Source of the DNA: Haematobia irritans
Lineage: Eukaryota; Arthropoda; Insecta; Diptera; Muscidae
NCBI RefSeq assembly: GCF_050003625.1
Contig: NC_134400.1
Span: forward strand, 42,642,557-42,706,556
DNA: 64,000 bases
Direction: 5' to 3'
Shown: positions 11,628-22,586 of the stretch, piece after piece
Position numbering within the stretch: the stretch's first letter is position 1
Layout of the letters: each line of letters begins with the position of its first letter
The notes under the pieces: model-generated
What the model was told of the DNA's origin: nothing
Seen by the model: the letters and a program-made list of their open reading frames with translations, nothing else
Databases searched by the model: none
Position numbers and translations under genes: made by a program

Positions 11628-13005
11628 CTTAGAACTAGCGTCAATTCAAGATTGCTCTCGAAACGACAACATGCTTACTCGAAGAGCAGGTCTACTGAGA
11701 CCGCATTGCATGAATTAGTCAGCTGTATTGAAAGCTCACTATATGTGTCAATGATTACACAATTGAGGCTTTTCTAGACATCGAAGGGGCATTTAACAAC
11801 GTCCAACATCCAACGTGCTATATATTAAATAGATTGACAACTCTGAATGTTGATCGAGGGATTCTTAGGCTGCTAGACGAACTTCTAACGAAGAGACGTA
11901 TTTCAGCCACACTAGGACAAGCAAATATACAAAGGTATGTGAACAGAGGCACTCCCCAAGGAGGAGTTCTATCATCTCTTCTTTGGAATGTTGCTATAAA
12001 GAATTCTTCTGGTTTCCCTAGAAAAAGAAAGGATACAAGTGGTGGCATACGAAGATGATGTGGCTCTAGCAGTCAGGGGAAAATTTACATCCACAATTGT
12101 GATGACTGACAAATGGGCGAAGGAGAATAGTCTGGGGGTAAATCCAGCAAAGACAGAACTAGTCATGAACTGCAAACAACCCAAAATTGCCACGGTTAAG
12201 CCCATCTCTTTAGAGGGTATTGAATTCCCTTTGGTAAGTGTGCAAAATACCTCGGGTTTATTTTGGAAAAGAAGCTGAACTTTAGGCGGAATATTGAAGA
12301 AAGGGCGAGAAAAGCTACGGTAGCTTTGTACTTTTGTAAAAAGGCAATAGGATAAAAGGTAGGTACTAAAACCGAAAATTATGCATTGGCCATACACGGC
12401 AGTGGTTAGACCTATAATGCAATACGGTGTTGTAGTCTGGCGGCCGGCACTTCAGCAGTCGACAAGTTTAGATAAAGTTCAGCGAATGGCGTGCTTGTGT
12501 ATCTCAGGCGCATTAAGTAAGACAGGAACATATTCCCTTAATGTGGTGCTGCATCTATTACTTTTAGACCTATTGGCCAAACGGTCAGCTGCAACAAAGA
12601 CTGTACGGTTGCGTGAGCTATCGCATTGGTCGGAAAAAACGTACAGTCAAGTTCGGTCCTCAAAATAGTGACAGATGTGCCAAACGTATTGGATTACACT
12701 ATGGCGAAGCCGCTTTTGGGCAAAAAGTTTGAAACTCTAATTCCCAAATGGGAGGCGTGGAGCACACAGACCCCGGGAAATAAACGTTATATAGATTTCT
12801 ACACTGATGGCTCCAAATTGGATGGACAAGTGGGTTTCGGAATATATTCTAAAGATCGAAAACTTAAAATAGCGAAAAGATTACCTAATCACTGCAGTCT
12901 TTTTCAGGCTGAAATATTAGCAATGAGAGGGGTGGCGAATTGCCTGAGAAGTAATGTTCAACAAATGTTGGCATTAATATATACTCCGACACTCATATAC
13001 TCAGG

Positions 13006-13774
13006 CACATCGAAACAATTCTCTTCGTTAATTTTACGAAGAATTCTTCATTAACTATTCTTCCGTACTTTTAACGAAACTTTCTTCACATTTCATGAAT
13101 TTTGTGAAGAAGTTTTTACGAATATTTTACGAAACATTCTGCGTTAAAATTTCTTCATAAAAAGTACGAAACATTTTCTTTGAAATAACGAAGAATTTTC
13201 ATTGAAGTTGTAAAATTTCCGTTCGCGGCATTAAATTGTCTTTTATAGTGTGCTTGAGTGTATTCCTTTATTCTATTTTTATGCAAGTCTATGCTACTTC
13301 TCATTTGGGTGATAGCGTGCTATGAATAAAAGTGAAGCAATAAAACTAAAAATTATTCAAAAACTTAAGATGTAAAGTAGTGATGTCATTTTTCACACTT
13401 GCAACTACAACCAAATGCACTTTCGACTATAATTTTTTTTTTCTAAAAGTTCGAACATTTTTCAGAAAAAAGTACGAAAGTTTTTCATAAAAAGTACGAA
13501 CATTTTTCATAAAAACTACGAAAATTTTTCATAAAAAGTACGAAACATTTTCATAAAAAGAACGAAATTATTTCATAAAAAGTACGAATATTTTTCATAA
13601 AAAGTACGAATTTTTTTCTTACAAACTACGAAAATTTTGGAAGAACTGTTCTTCGTAAAAAGTACGAAATATTTCGTACTTTTAATGAAAAGTTTCTTTG
13701 GTTGTAAAACAATGACAAATTTCGTACTTTTAACGAAATTTTTCGTTCTTTTTACGAAGAAAATTCTTTCGGTG
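13006..13774. mobile_element. Insertion made of GTACGAA-rich repeats, inside the LINE RNase H region
   Basis: Ends are inverted: left 'cgaaacaattctcttcgt', right reverse-complements to 'cgaaagaattttcttcgt'. The interior has about ten tandem 'cataaaaagtacgaa' units in two opposite orientations (13440-13760). Insertion splits the RNase H reading ('IYSG' on the left, 'AVTKSLDSVFFNSQTAIDCR' on the right); a GCA triplet flanks both ends. No coding capacity. Confidence 0.7.
13440..13640. repeat. Tandem ~22-bp CATAAAAAGTACGAA repeat
   Basis: Eight or more imperfect copies of 'ttttcataaaaagtacgaa' in a row. Confidence 0.85.
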
Positions 13775-13868
13775 CAGTCACAAAATCCTTGGACTCTGTG
13801 TTCTTTAATTCGCAAACGGCCATCGATTGCCGCAAATCTCTCAATGAAATGACTGAGCGTTACAAGGT

Positions 13869-14361
13869 AAATCATTTAAGATAATTGCTTAGAAATATTT
13901 ATCACTTTTCTGAACATTTTTAACAATATATTTTCCAATCTCGCTATTTAATAATTATAGAATTCGGTACATGTGTAATTAAAATTCGATTTTATTTCCA
14001 GACTTTCAATACATAGTCCGTTTCTGTCTTTTCTCCAACTTGCAACCATTAAACTAAATATTCTTTCACATGCAGCATTCGAATGTGGTAAAGAAAATAT
14101 GAAGATTTGGATATGTGCCACTATTAAAAATTCTTTCCACTTTCCATCAACTGGCATTCGATTAGAAAATAACGGCGTAGGAAAATCTTGTAGTGCGACA
14201 TTTACGTATGTTCAGTTTACTTGGAGTCATATTTGTTGTGATGCATAAAAGGAGCATAAAAAGAGCACTTAAATAAAAATAGAGCACTTTTGCGTGCTCT
14301 TTTGGCCTATCTTGTTTTAAGAGCACATGTGCTCTTTAAAAGAACACGTCTGGTATCCCTA
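13869..14361 (-). mobile_element. hAT transposon relic with transposase C-terminal fragment
   Basis: Minus-strand frame 13948-14157 contains 'SLPHSNAACERIFSLM', the conserved hAT C-terminal dimerisation motif (HSNAxxERxFS). The right end 'gtctggtatcccta' resembles the TAGGG start of the hAT-type insert at 16855-17476, whose right end is 'ggaaaccctattg'. 'gagcacatgtgctc' palindromes lie close to that end. The opposite end is missing, and about 40 codons of the surrounding LINE are absent, so a deletion accompanied the insertion. Confidence 0.7.
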
Positions 14362-14690
14362 AGGACTAGACTCCTTTAGTATGCCTCTGGCTACCTGCAA
14401 GCTTTTGCTGCGTGAGAAGGTTGTTATGATGGCTAATGTTCGATGGGAGAATTGCAAGGGTTGTAACGACACCAAGCAAATATGGCCCCATTTAAACTTA
14501 AACCGCACACTAGATATGCTAGTGTTCCCAAGACGCCAGATATCACTACTGATATCTGCTATAACGGGTCGCTGCCTGGTAGGCGAGTTTGAGCTGTCAG
14601 AATCAATTAAACACCTCTTGTGTGAGTGTCCTGCATTTTGTGTACGGCGTAATGATGACCCGCACTGTAAATATTGTTTCTAGAGATTTT

Positions 14691-15051
14691 TTCTAAAGTA
14701 CAAAACTAAAATGTGATCCATGGTGTGGCGTATCTAAAAAAAATCAGTTTTTTTTTATTTTACGATCTTCCAGAATGGTTGTTGCTTTTTATTATCTTTG
14801 AAGACTTGTTCTTAGGTCTCGAATGTATAGCTAAACAGAATATCGCTGTCACCACTATGATGATTCATTAGTTGTATATTTTTACTTACGTACTTCCCTT
14901 ATCTGTTTCTAATTCGCAGGTGTCATTAAAAAATTGTTTGCTCACTAATGGAATACTATAACTCGGATACCATCTACGTCTATGATGCGTGAAAATCTTA
15001 CCTAAGAAGAATATCTTAGGTTTATTGATTTTTTTGGCGCGCGGAAGGAAT
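14691..15051. other. Non-coding stretch with a strong splice-acceptor-like site before the candidate wnd exon
   Basis: At 14900-14919 there is 'cccttatctgtttctaattcgcag', a pyrimidine-rich tract ending in CAG (quoted in full only to 24 positions: key part 'ctgtttctaattcgcag'). All three frames after it carry stops before 15052, so if the site is used the exon begins with leader sequence. Confidence 0.35.
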
Positions 15052-15206
15052 ATGCATCCTTACAGTGAGAGTATTAGTAAAAGTCGCGAGGATTTGGTAA
15101 CCGCATCAAAATTAGCATCACAATTAGCTTTAGCCTCCTATAAACATCAGCGACATGGAAGCAGTCCAAATTTATATCGCGATCAAACGGATAACATACA
15201 AAAGAG
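15052..15206 (+). CDS. wnd: Candidate alternative first coding exon of wnd (exon 1a)
   Basis: An ATG at 15052 opens a 51-codon frame starting 'MHPYSESISKSREDLVTAS' and continuing through 'LASQLALASYKHQ' to 'NIQK', ending at a consensus donor AG|GTAAGT. The last two bases (AG) leave phase 2, which is exactly what the exon at 41668 needs: its first base C completes a serine codon. The amino-acid composition (helical, Ser/Ala/Leu/Lys) is unlike the surrounding transposon debris, and no repeat covers it. An in-frame stop lies at 14983. It could instead be an exon of an unrelated gene; I do not remember the Drosophila N-terminus well enough to confirm. Matching phase has a one-in-three chance of being coincidence. 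Confidence 0.45.
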
Positions 15207-15339
15207 GTAAGTCTATAAGATAAATTAAAGAGTTTTATATAGACAGGGTGGCTGCTAGTTTTTTTAATTTAATTTTTCAAAGCAATTAATATCGGAAATA
15301 ACATCAAAATTTTGAAATCAGTGTAGATTGCTTACCTTT
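15207..15339. other. Short intronic/intergenic segment
   Basis: Begins with the GTAAGT donor of the preceding candidate exon; AT-rich, nothing else seen. Confidence 0.4.
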
Positions 15340-15600
15340 GGCACGAATTATGGCCTTCGAATGACCAACGTAGCACCCTGCAATTCTCCCATCGGACATT
15401 CGCCATCATAACAGCCTTCTCACGCAGTATGAGCTTACAGGTAGCCAGAGGCATACCAACAGATTTTAGTTCCCCGTGGAATATGTAAGGTAATTCAAGC
15501 CTTGCTAACTCATCCGCTTCACAGTTCCCTGGTATGTTCCTGTGGCCAGGCACCCATATTAGGTGAATATTGTCTGGAGTCTAAGCCAACTTCCAAGTAC
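15340..15600 (-). mobile_element. Fragment of the same LINE, minus strand
   Basis: Minus-strand frame reads 'MPGHRNIPGNCEADELARLE' and then 'MPLATCKLILREKAVMMANV', matching the RNase H end and the following tail of the LINE at 9.7-14.7 kb. It supplies the segment that is missing from that copy between its RNase H piece and 14366. Confidence 0.8.
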
Positions 15601-15774
15601 TTAGATGATTTTGAGAGACTACCTCGTCCTTTGAAATTGTAAGCTCTTATATCCAGCAGTGTGGAAAATTTCTGCTAGTCGGAATTTTGGTCCGGTTATG
15701 GTCAAAAATAAAATTTCGCGATGGCAACGCGATGCGCTGCAAGCATAAATAGTAACAATAAATAATTGTTACTA
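15601..15774. other. Short non-coding gap
   Basis: No feature seen; contains 'aataaataattgttacta' immediately before the mariner target TA. Confidence 0.4.
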
Positions 15775-15950
15775 CGAGGGCAGTTCGGAAACTTCATAGC
15801 CTAGAACAAAAAGCGCGGTATAAACAGAAAAAAAGTTAAGTGTTTTGGAAACTTCCATCTCTGTTATGAAACATGTTAAATTTTGTTTCGACAACTCCTT
15901 CATATAGAAACAGGTGTTCAAAAAAAGACGCATCCGCAATTTTTTTTACA

Positions 15951-17633
15951 ATGGATAAATTAGAAATGCGTGCTCTCATTAAATATTTACATAAAAAAGG
16001 TTTATCGGGACAAGAAATTTATAATGATATGGTGAATGTGTTAGGTGAAAGTGCTCCTTCATATGTAACAGTAAAAAATTGGGTTGCTGAATTTAAGCGT
16101 GGTCGTACAAGCATTGAAGATGAACCACGTAGTGGACGTCCAAAAACAGCAACAACAACAGAAATTGTAGCCAAAGTGCATGATATGGTATTCAATGATC
16201 CGCGAATAGAAGTGCGTGAAATTGCTAATATCATGGGCATCTCAAATGTTCGAGTCCATTTAAATTTGCATGAAGAACTACAGATGAAAAAGCTTTCCGC
16301 AAGATGGGTGCCGCATTTGTTAACAGTCGATCAAAAACGCATAAGAATGAACATTTCTCAAGCTTGTTTGGATCGTTTTAAGCGAAATAAAATGTATTTT
16401 AAGCGTCGTTTCATAACTGTTGAGGAGACATGGATCCGCCACTATACTCCAAAGACAAAATAACAATCCAAACAATGAACTGAAGCTGGAGGAAGTGCCC
16501 CAAAAAAGGCCAAAACAATTCAATCGGCTGGTAAGGTTATGACAACGGTTTTTTGGGACTTCAAAGGTATTTTATTGATTGACTATCTGCAAAAGGGTAA
16601 AACAATAAATTCAGAGTACTATTGCAACCTTTTGGATCAATTAAATGTACAAATTCGAGAAAAACGTCCTGGCTTACAACACAAAAAAATAAATTTTCAT
16701 CAAGACAACGCACCAGCGCACATCAGTGTTTTAACAATGGCTAAAATCAACGAATTAAAGTACGAGTTGATTGACCACCCACCTTATTCTCCTGATTTAG
16801 CTCCCAGTGACTTTTACTTGTTTCCAAATCTAAAAAAAAAAAATCCTTGCTGGCTAGGCTGTCCATTACATCTCTTTTAAAGAGAACATGTTCTCTTTTT
16901 GTGTTCGTATCTTTTTGTTCACTCTCTTTTTTTTGATGCCGTATTTTTATGTCCAACAGTGCTCTTTATGTACTCTATTTAAAAAAATAAAAATCTTAGA
17001 TTGATGGAATTTTATTTATTTAGTAGGAATTCGTCACAATTGTTCGCCACTAATTGTTTACTGGGTTAAATCTGTTGACAAATTAAAGGCCGGAACACAA
17101 TTGCGACGTTTCGACGTACGGCGTTAAAATTAGAAAAAGATGTAATTGAACGTACGACGTAAATACGCCAATACGTTGTCGTCGTCAATTGTGGGCGAGA
17201 TCCTAGAAACATGTGTGTTATATTTTTGACAGCGTAATTTGGAATTTATTTTGTTTATTTTTTAAGAAAATGTGATTCTTTTGTTTTTTATTGTTTTATT
17301 ATATATTTATTTCGTTGTTTCTATCATTAGAAACTATTATTATTTTAATTTTGACATCAATAAAATTATTCATTATTTAATAAAGATTTTTTTATTGTAA
17401 ACTCTTTTTTAGTTAAAATGTTCTCTTTTTTAAAAGCGAAAGTTCTCTTTTGAAAATTATCCATATGGAAACCCTATTGCTGGCAAGCGGTTTACCTCAA
17501 ATGAAGATGCAATTATAGTTGTAAACCACTATTTTGAAGACCTTGAGGAAAACTATTTCAATCAAGGGATAGAATTGCTAGAAAAGCGTTGGACTAAGTG
17601 TATTGAAGTTTCAGGAGATTATATTGAAAAATA
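15951..17633 (+). pseudogene. mariner transposase, frameshifted and interrupted
   Basis: Starts 'MDKLEMRALIKYLHKKG' with an N-terminal helix-turn-helix region, the linker 'VAEFKRGRTSIEDEPRSGRP' and 'ARWVPHLLTVDQK'. The first catalytic motif reads 'VEETWIRHYTP', so the usual Asp (VDETW) is Glu. A stop and frameshift follow near 16460. The next frame (16539 on) has 'VFWDFKGILLIDYL', 'HQDNAPAH' and 'PYSPDLAPSDFYLF'; counting gives 34 residues between the second and third Asp, as in mariner. The C-terminus resumes at about 17477 with 'LAGKRFTSNEDAI' and ends at 17633. Subfamily uncertain. Confidence 0.9.
16855..17476. mobile_element. Non-autonomous hAT-type element inserted in the mariner
   Basis: A perfect 8-bp direct repeat TTGCTGGC flanks it (16847-16854 and 17477-17484). 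Ends are inverted: left TAGGCTGTCCAT, right reverse-complements to TAGGGTTTCCAT. Removing the element plus one TTGCTGGC restores the transposase frame. Interior contains an inverted pair 'cacaattgcgacg' / 'cgtcgtcaattgtg' at about 17096 and 17176. No transposase remains. Confidence 0.9.
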
Positions 17634-17702
17634 AAAATATTTTTGAAAAACTAACTATTCTCTCTCATTGATAGGCTAAGAAGTTTCCGAACCGCCCTCG
17701 TA

Positions 17703-18345
17703 TTACTACTGCTACAAAGATTATAATAACGCGTTGTTTTCTCAATATCGAGCTCCAACAACTTTTAGTTCCCACAACACCTACCTACTCTAAGAAGAAT
17801 TTATGAACGTAGTTGTATTTCATCGTCAATACGCTTCCCTGGTTTATGTGACCAAAAACCGTTGGTTGTTTATGTCAATGCGATAGCAATAAAAATAAAT
17901 TCATAATTTCTAGTGAGAGAAACGATAGGAAGAGAGAGAGAGAGAGAGTTAAAATGAGCATGCAATATGATTTTGCAAAATAGATATTTATGGGTTGCCA
18001 TATTCACCGAATTATTAGCATTTGACGGAATAACAAGTGATAATTCACTATTTCATTGGAATAGGTAAAGAAATTATTACAGTAAATGTTTGAGGTTAAG
18101 TAAAAGAAACGATGGATACTTAGACTGTCTCGACTCCACAGCCCAGAATTGAAGTCAAACGAGCTGATGTTTACATTTAAAGTTTGAACATAAAGAAAGG
18201 TACCAAATGTGATGCGGGGTTTTCACTTCTTTTTACTACTTCTACTTCTTTTATTCATAAAGTTCCAAAAATATTACAAAATTGTCAACTTTAATAAAAT
18301 CCGCATGCGAAGTAGCATAGAAGACGCATTTCTCTCAATGGAGTC
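17703..18345. other. Non-coding stretch with a (GA)n run
   Basis: A (GA)n microsatellite lies at about 17929-17948. Text near 18300-18345 ('tagcatagaagacgcatttctc') also occurs inverted near 3000, so part is repeat-derived. No gene recognised. Confidence 0.5.
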
Positions 18346-18353
18346 GTTTTACC

Positions 18354-19523
18354 CAGCGTTGCCAATTTAGCTTTTTTCCCGCTAGATTTGGCTTTTTTTG
18401 AAGACGTTTAGCGGGAAAAAAATGCATTTAGCTTTTAGCTTTTTTTCTGGCTTTTTTTCATGACCCTTTTAGCTATTTTTGGCTTTTTTTATTTTCGACA
18501 CGTTTCTATTGAAATATGGATAAATCGGCGTTTTTATCTAAGCCTTGCTGCAAGTATAAGGGTTTCCACATATTTCAAAGCTCAGTTGAAAAATTAATAA
18601 TGAGTCCAGCCATTATGCGGGCATTTTTGTAGCAAATACACCTTGTTATATTGTCGTCTCCTTAAAATACGAACGCGAGTTTTGGTTATAATAGCATTTG
18701 TGAATTTCTTTTATATAAACTGTTTTCCTTGTCCAAAAGACGATAAAGTCGTTTTGTCCTTATAATTAAGTGATTCAACTTAAAAATGGGTATGTTTTCA
18801 TGAAAGAAGGAAGAATTAATGAAATAGTCTTTAAATGTGAGGAGTTTTTGGTTTGTGGCAACCAAAATAGCGTTCAAAAATAGAAGATGTTTTTCAACAC
18901 TTTATTTTAAAAACGTATATATACAATAATTTCTACTTGAAGTCGAGACTGAATTTGGAAATTTAAGTTGGCGTTAGCACGTTTTTAAAGCACTTTGATA
19001 GCTCATGAAGAAAAGGAAAATGTTTTTACTGGGAAATGTAAACTATAGGTATTTTCTACAATTTAAATAAAAGTAGTGTATTTCGAATTTTTCACAACCA
19101 AACTAAAATTTTATTTAAAAAAATTACAAATCATTTTTTTTACCAAATCCAAAGCATGCTTAGATCATTTAATATTTTAAAATAACAAGTAAATAAAAGG
19201 TGTTGGGAAGGTAGCTCCCACAAAACGAAGGACTTCCAGTAAAAAAATTGTGGTAGTAATCAAAATGTATCGAATACGCAAACAGAGCTAATATGCCTTA
19301 GATATTGTTACAGTCTCACAGAAGTGGAATTAAAATGAAAATAATATGCATTGTAAGTGAAATAAAGCCTTTAAGTTTGTTAAATTTCAATCAAAAATGT
19401 GACTTTTGATACAAACAAATTTAGCTTTTTTTCTAGCTATTTTTTTTAGCATTTTTTAGCTTTTTTTAGCTATTTTTTTGGGCAAATCTAGCGGTTTTTG
19501 GTGAAACAATTCTGGCAACGCTG
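18354..19523. mobile_element. hAT-type element with CAGCGTTGCCA ends and 8-bp target duplication
   Basis: Flanked by perfect GTTTTACC (18346-18353 and 19524-19531). Ends: CAGCGTTGCCAATTTAGC on the left; right end reverse-complements to CAGCGTTGCCAGAATTG. Subterminal repeats of 'ttagctttttt' cluster at both ends. 1170 bp, no recognisable transposase. The interior at 18870-19030 carries a copy of the 'gtcgagactgaatttgg' repeat. Confidence 0.9.
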
Positions 19524-19678
19524 GTTTTACCCTAATAGTAGTGATTCGACTTAAAACTGGCTATCTTTGTATGAAAGAAAAATTTGGTTTGACTAAGGTC
19601 AATTTGACTTTAATAATTCTGAAAAATAATTCAAAATGAATTAAATCGTCTTTAAATTTGTTGACTTTTTGTAAGCAA

Positions 19679-20575
19679 TAATTTCGGCCGTGCCGAATCT
19701 TAAATACCCACCACCATGAATAAAATATAATAGTTGCCTTTGAAAACTCTTAGTCGTAGCGGGTTACTTTAATATGCAGTGGACGCCCGAAAGAGGTGAT
19801 TACCGACGAAAACATCAAAAAAATCCACAAAATGATTTTGAATGACCGTAAAATGAAGTTGATCGAGATAGCAGAGGCCTTAAAGATATCAAAGGAACGT
19901 GTGTCATATCATTCATCAAGATTTGGATATGCGGAAGCTCTGTGCAAAATGGGTGCCGCGCGAGCTCACATTTGACCAAAAACAACAACGTGTTGATGAT
20001 TCTGAGCGGTGTTTGCAGCTGTTAACTCGTAATACATCCGAGTTTTCCGTCGATATGTGACAATGGATGAAACATGGCTCCATCACTACACTCCTGAGTC
20101 CAATCGACAGTTGCTTCCCCAACCACCGTATTCTCCAGATCTGGCCCACAGCGACTTTTTCTTGTTCTCAGACCTCAAAAGGATGCTAGCAGGGAAAAAA
20201 TTTGGCTGCAATGAAGAGATGATCGCCGAAATTGAGGCCTATTTTGAGGCAAAACAGAAGGAGTACTACCAAAATGGTATAAAAAAATTGGAACGTCGTT
20301 ATAATCGTTGTATCGCTCTTGAAAGGAACTATGTTGAATAATAAAAACAAATTTTGACAAAAAAATGTGTTTTTCTTTGTTAGACCGGGGACTTATCAGC
20401 CAACCTGTTACAACAGACAGACGGACATGGTTATATCGTCTCAGAATTTCTCCCTTATCAAGAATATATATCCTTTATATAGTCGGAAATCGATATTTCG
20501 ATGTGTTACAAACGGAATGAAACAATTTTATTATAGCCCCATCACCATTCTACGGTGGTTGGAATAAAAAAGTAT
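19679..20575 (+). mobile_element. Composite-element fragment hosting the irritans mariner
   Basis: Left piece 'tttcggccgtgccgaatctt' plus 'aaatacccaccaccatg' and right piece 'cagacagacggacatgg' to 'cgatatttcgatgtgttaca' and 'ggtggttgg' are the two ends of the element seen complete at 52625-57605. The mariner relic lies between. Confidence 0.7.
19781..20408 (+). pseudogene. irritans-subfamily (Himar1-like) mariner relic, internal deletion, intact right ITR
   Basis: The text encodes pieces typical of irritans-group transposase: 'VITDENIKKIHKMILNDRK' and 'EIAEALKISKERV', then a frameshift, 'MDETWLHHYTPESNRQ', then a jump of about 70 codons to 'LPQPPYSPDLAHSDFFLFSD' and 'KKLERRYNRCIALERNYVE' at 20341. 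The deletion removes the second catalytic Asp. The 3' end (20381-20408) 'agaccggggacttatcagcc' + 'aacctgt' is the known ITR of this group, followed by TA. The left end is missing. Confidence 0.9.
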
Positions 20576-20865
20576 TCAAAAATAGGAGATATTTCCTTAC
20601 ATAGCATAATTTCCATTTGCAGTCGAGTATAAATTTAGAAATTTAAGTAGTCGTTAGCAAGTTTTTAAAGGACTTTTATAGCACATGAAGGAAAAAGCTG
20701 AAAAAAGGAATAAATTAAAATTTGTTTCCTAGAATGAAGTATGCAAATCTGAAATTAAAAAAAATATGTTCTTACTTCAATTCTTCGGTTTTTTTGGCTC
20801 GGAATCAATACAAAAATCATTACTGTGAAGAGAAAATCTTTGGAATCTTTTTTGTCAGTGTAGTT
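20575..20865 (+). repeat. AT-rich dispersed repeat (TTGGCTCGGAATC family), copy
   Basis: Same signature as 1290-1655: 'cgttagcaagtttttaaagg' and 'ttggctcggaatcaataca', ending 'ttttttgtcagtgta'. Confidence 0.65.
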
Positions 20866-21059
20866 CACAAATCCAGCAATAGTAATGCGTATATTTATTT
20901 TTTGTTTCATAAAATAATTGCCAACAAATTTCTTGAGGCTTTTTATTAGGGAATTTCGGTTCAAATTGGGTATTTTTTGAAGGGGGTTAAAGCTGGTAAC
21001 TGGCAACTCTGCTCAGCTTGACGAACTCACTAATAAAAGTAAAGTGAAATTTGAACACG
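20866..21059. other. Short non-coding gap
   Basis: Nothing recognised. Confidence 0.4.
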
Positions 21060-22500
21060 TTTGGCTTCATGACAAAAAAAATACAACAATCAAAACAAAC
21101 ATTTGTTCCCACTTTGGAATTCATACCAGAACACATGTGAGCAAATGAACGTACGAATCTCTTTGAATTTCTCTATGATGTTAGTAACTCTCATCTTAAT
21201 TCATATTTTCGCAAGTATTGCTGTATACAGGTATCTCTCCGGTAGGTTGTTGCGTGGGGGTGGGGAGGGGAGCCAAACGAATCTTGGGTGTTATGAATTG
21301 GATTGATGAGAGGAGTGTAGCAAGCGGAAAGATGATTGAATAAACGAATCTAAACCGAACATTTGCGGTGATGTTGGTAACGGACACGATGGAAAGTGAA
21401 GTAGACCGACCGACCTCCAAATGAAATCAATCTCTGGCTGAGCATAACTTTAGTAGACGTGCAAATTCTCAGTAGATCGGTTATATTTGAATAGATACGC
21501 GCGCGCCCGTTTATACGTTACGCTCGTACTCCACGCGAATTTCAAACCAAAAAACAATAACAAAGTAAATACGAACAAATTGCAAAGTTCGGTCGAATTG
21601 AAACAACTACAACAATATCATTTTTGTTTTTGTTAATAACCATAAAAATGCTAAAATAATAATAATAATAATAATAATAACAACAACAACGACGACGACA
21701 AAAATTGGTTTCTGCCGTGTTATTTTTGCTGGTGATATCTTGTATGTGAGAATTATGCGTGCGTGTGTATGAGTGTGGGTTATGAAAAAAAACACAAAAA
21801 TAAAAACAAAGAAATAAATGGAATAAATAAGAAAAAATATTATCATAGAAAAGTACTTTAGTACTACCAAATTTATGTAGAGCTTTTGTTTGAAAAAAAT
21901 ATTGAATTGCAAATATTCGTTAAAACACTGTGACAACCGACAACAACAACAGCGACATTTTGATAAGAAATCAATTAAATTCACACACTCACACACTATG
22001 GTAAAACCCTTTCACACTACCACGGTGGCTCAACACCTTCGAGAAAAGCATATTGTGCGTGGTCAAAGAAAACAAGTGTGTGCGTGTGAATCTTTGTCGG
22101 CATATGTATTCGGTTATGCTGAAACCTTTTGCGACGTCTTCATTGCTTTCTGCAGCCTTGTAATGTGCAATGTTGCTATTTTAGCGGCGTTTCCCAGAAA
22201 TTTAGTGCTTTTTTTAGATCTTCGCGGGACAATTTTTATTTTAGCTGTTTGTTTGGGCTTTTTATAAAGTATTTATTATTAGTTATTTGTTGCTCTATAG
22301 GGTGGAAATTATATTACCATAGTCATTCCATTAGTAACGCCTCGAAGAATTGTTAAGTTTTTATATATTTTAGCCCGAGTTCTAGTTCTATGTTCTATAT
22401 TTTGGTCAGTCCATGAATTTTGTATACACCCAAACCACTAAGTGGTCAATCTGGTGCTAAACCCCTTATTATATTATATACACTGAGTCAAAATAATCTC
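21060..22500 (+). promoter_or_regulatory. Unique-looking region resembling a fly promoter/5' leader
   Basis: No repeat family of the window matches here. The segment has GC-richer patches (21478-21540, 'gatacgcgcgcgcccg'), an initiator-like TCAGTAG at 21469, an A-rich leader-like stretch and trinucleotide runs (TAA)n(CAA)n(CGA)n at 21655-21705, the kind of text common in Drosophila 5' leaders. It lies within the candidate span of wnd between exon 1a and exon 1b and could be an alternative promoter or non-coding exon. No ORF here is convincing. This is inference from composition. Confidence 0.25.
21655..21705. repeat. Trinucleotide microsatellite (TAA)n(CAA)n(CGA)n
   Basis: Visible run of about ten TAA/AAT repeats followed by CAA and CGA triplets. 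Confidence 0.95.
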
Positions 22501-22586
22501 CGTATAGGTATTTTATTTTTTACCAAAATGAAGTATTGAATGGAAATGGAAAAAAATTAAAAACTAAATAAAAGTAATGACGTTTA

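Larger units (their letters stand above)
9691..14690 (+). mobile_element. Non-LTR retrotransposon (I/R1-like LINE) ORF2 relic, broken by four insertions
   Basis: Pieces of one ORF2 lie in order. 9820-10060 encodes the RT N-terminal part with 'GPDGITPAELQ' and 'GKWRETNVVFIP'. 10331-10435 encodes a degenerate 'KDFRPISL'. 11628-12280 carries RT blocks 'FLDIEGAFNNV', 'RGTPQGGVLS' and YEDD (usually YADD). 12620-13005 and 13775-13868 carry an RNase H domain beginning 'FYTDGSK'. 14366-14690 carries the C-terminal Cys-rich tail ('GRCLVGEFELSESIKHLLCEC'). An RNase H domain in ORF2 is typical of the I, R1 and LOA groups. Frameshifts and stops make it dead. Insertions: 10061-10330, 10436-11627, 13006-13774, 13869-14361. 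Confidence 0.85.
15775..17700 (+). mobile_element. mariner-family (D34D) transposon with terminal inverted repeats and TA target duplication
   Basis: Ends are inverted: left CGAGGGCAGTTCGGAAACTTC, right (reverse complement) CGAGGGCGGTTCGGAAACTTC, each 21 bp here and extending further to 'tagccta'; TA flanks both ends (15773-15774 and 17701-17702). The transposase relic lies inside on the + strand and a hAT-type element splits it at 16855-17476. Without that insert the element is about 1.3 kb, the usual mariner size. Confidence 0.92.
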
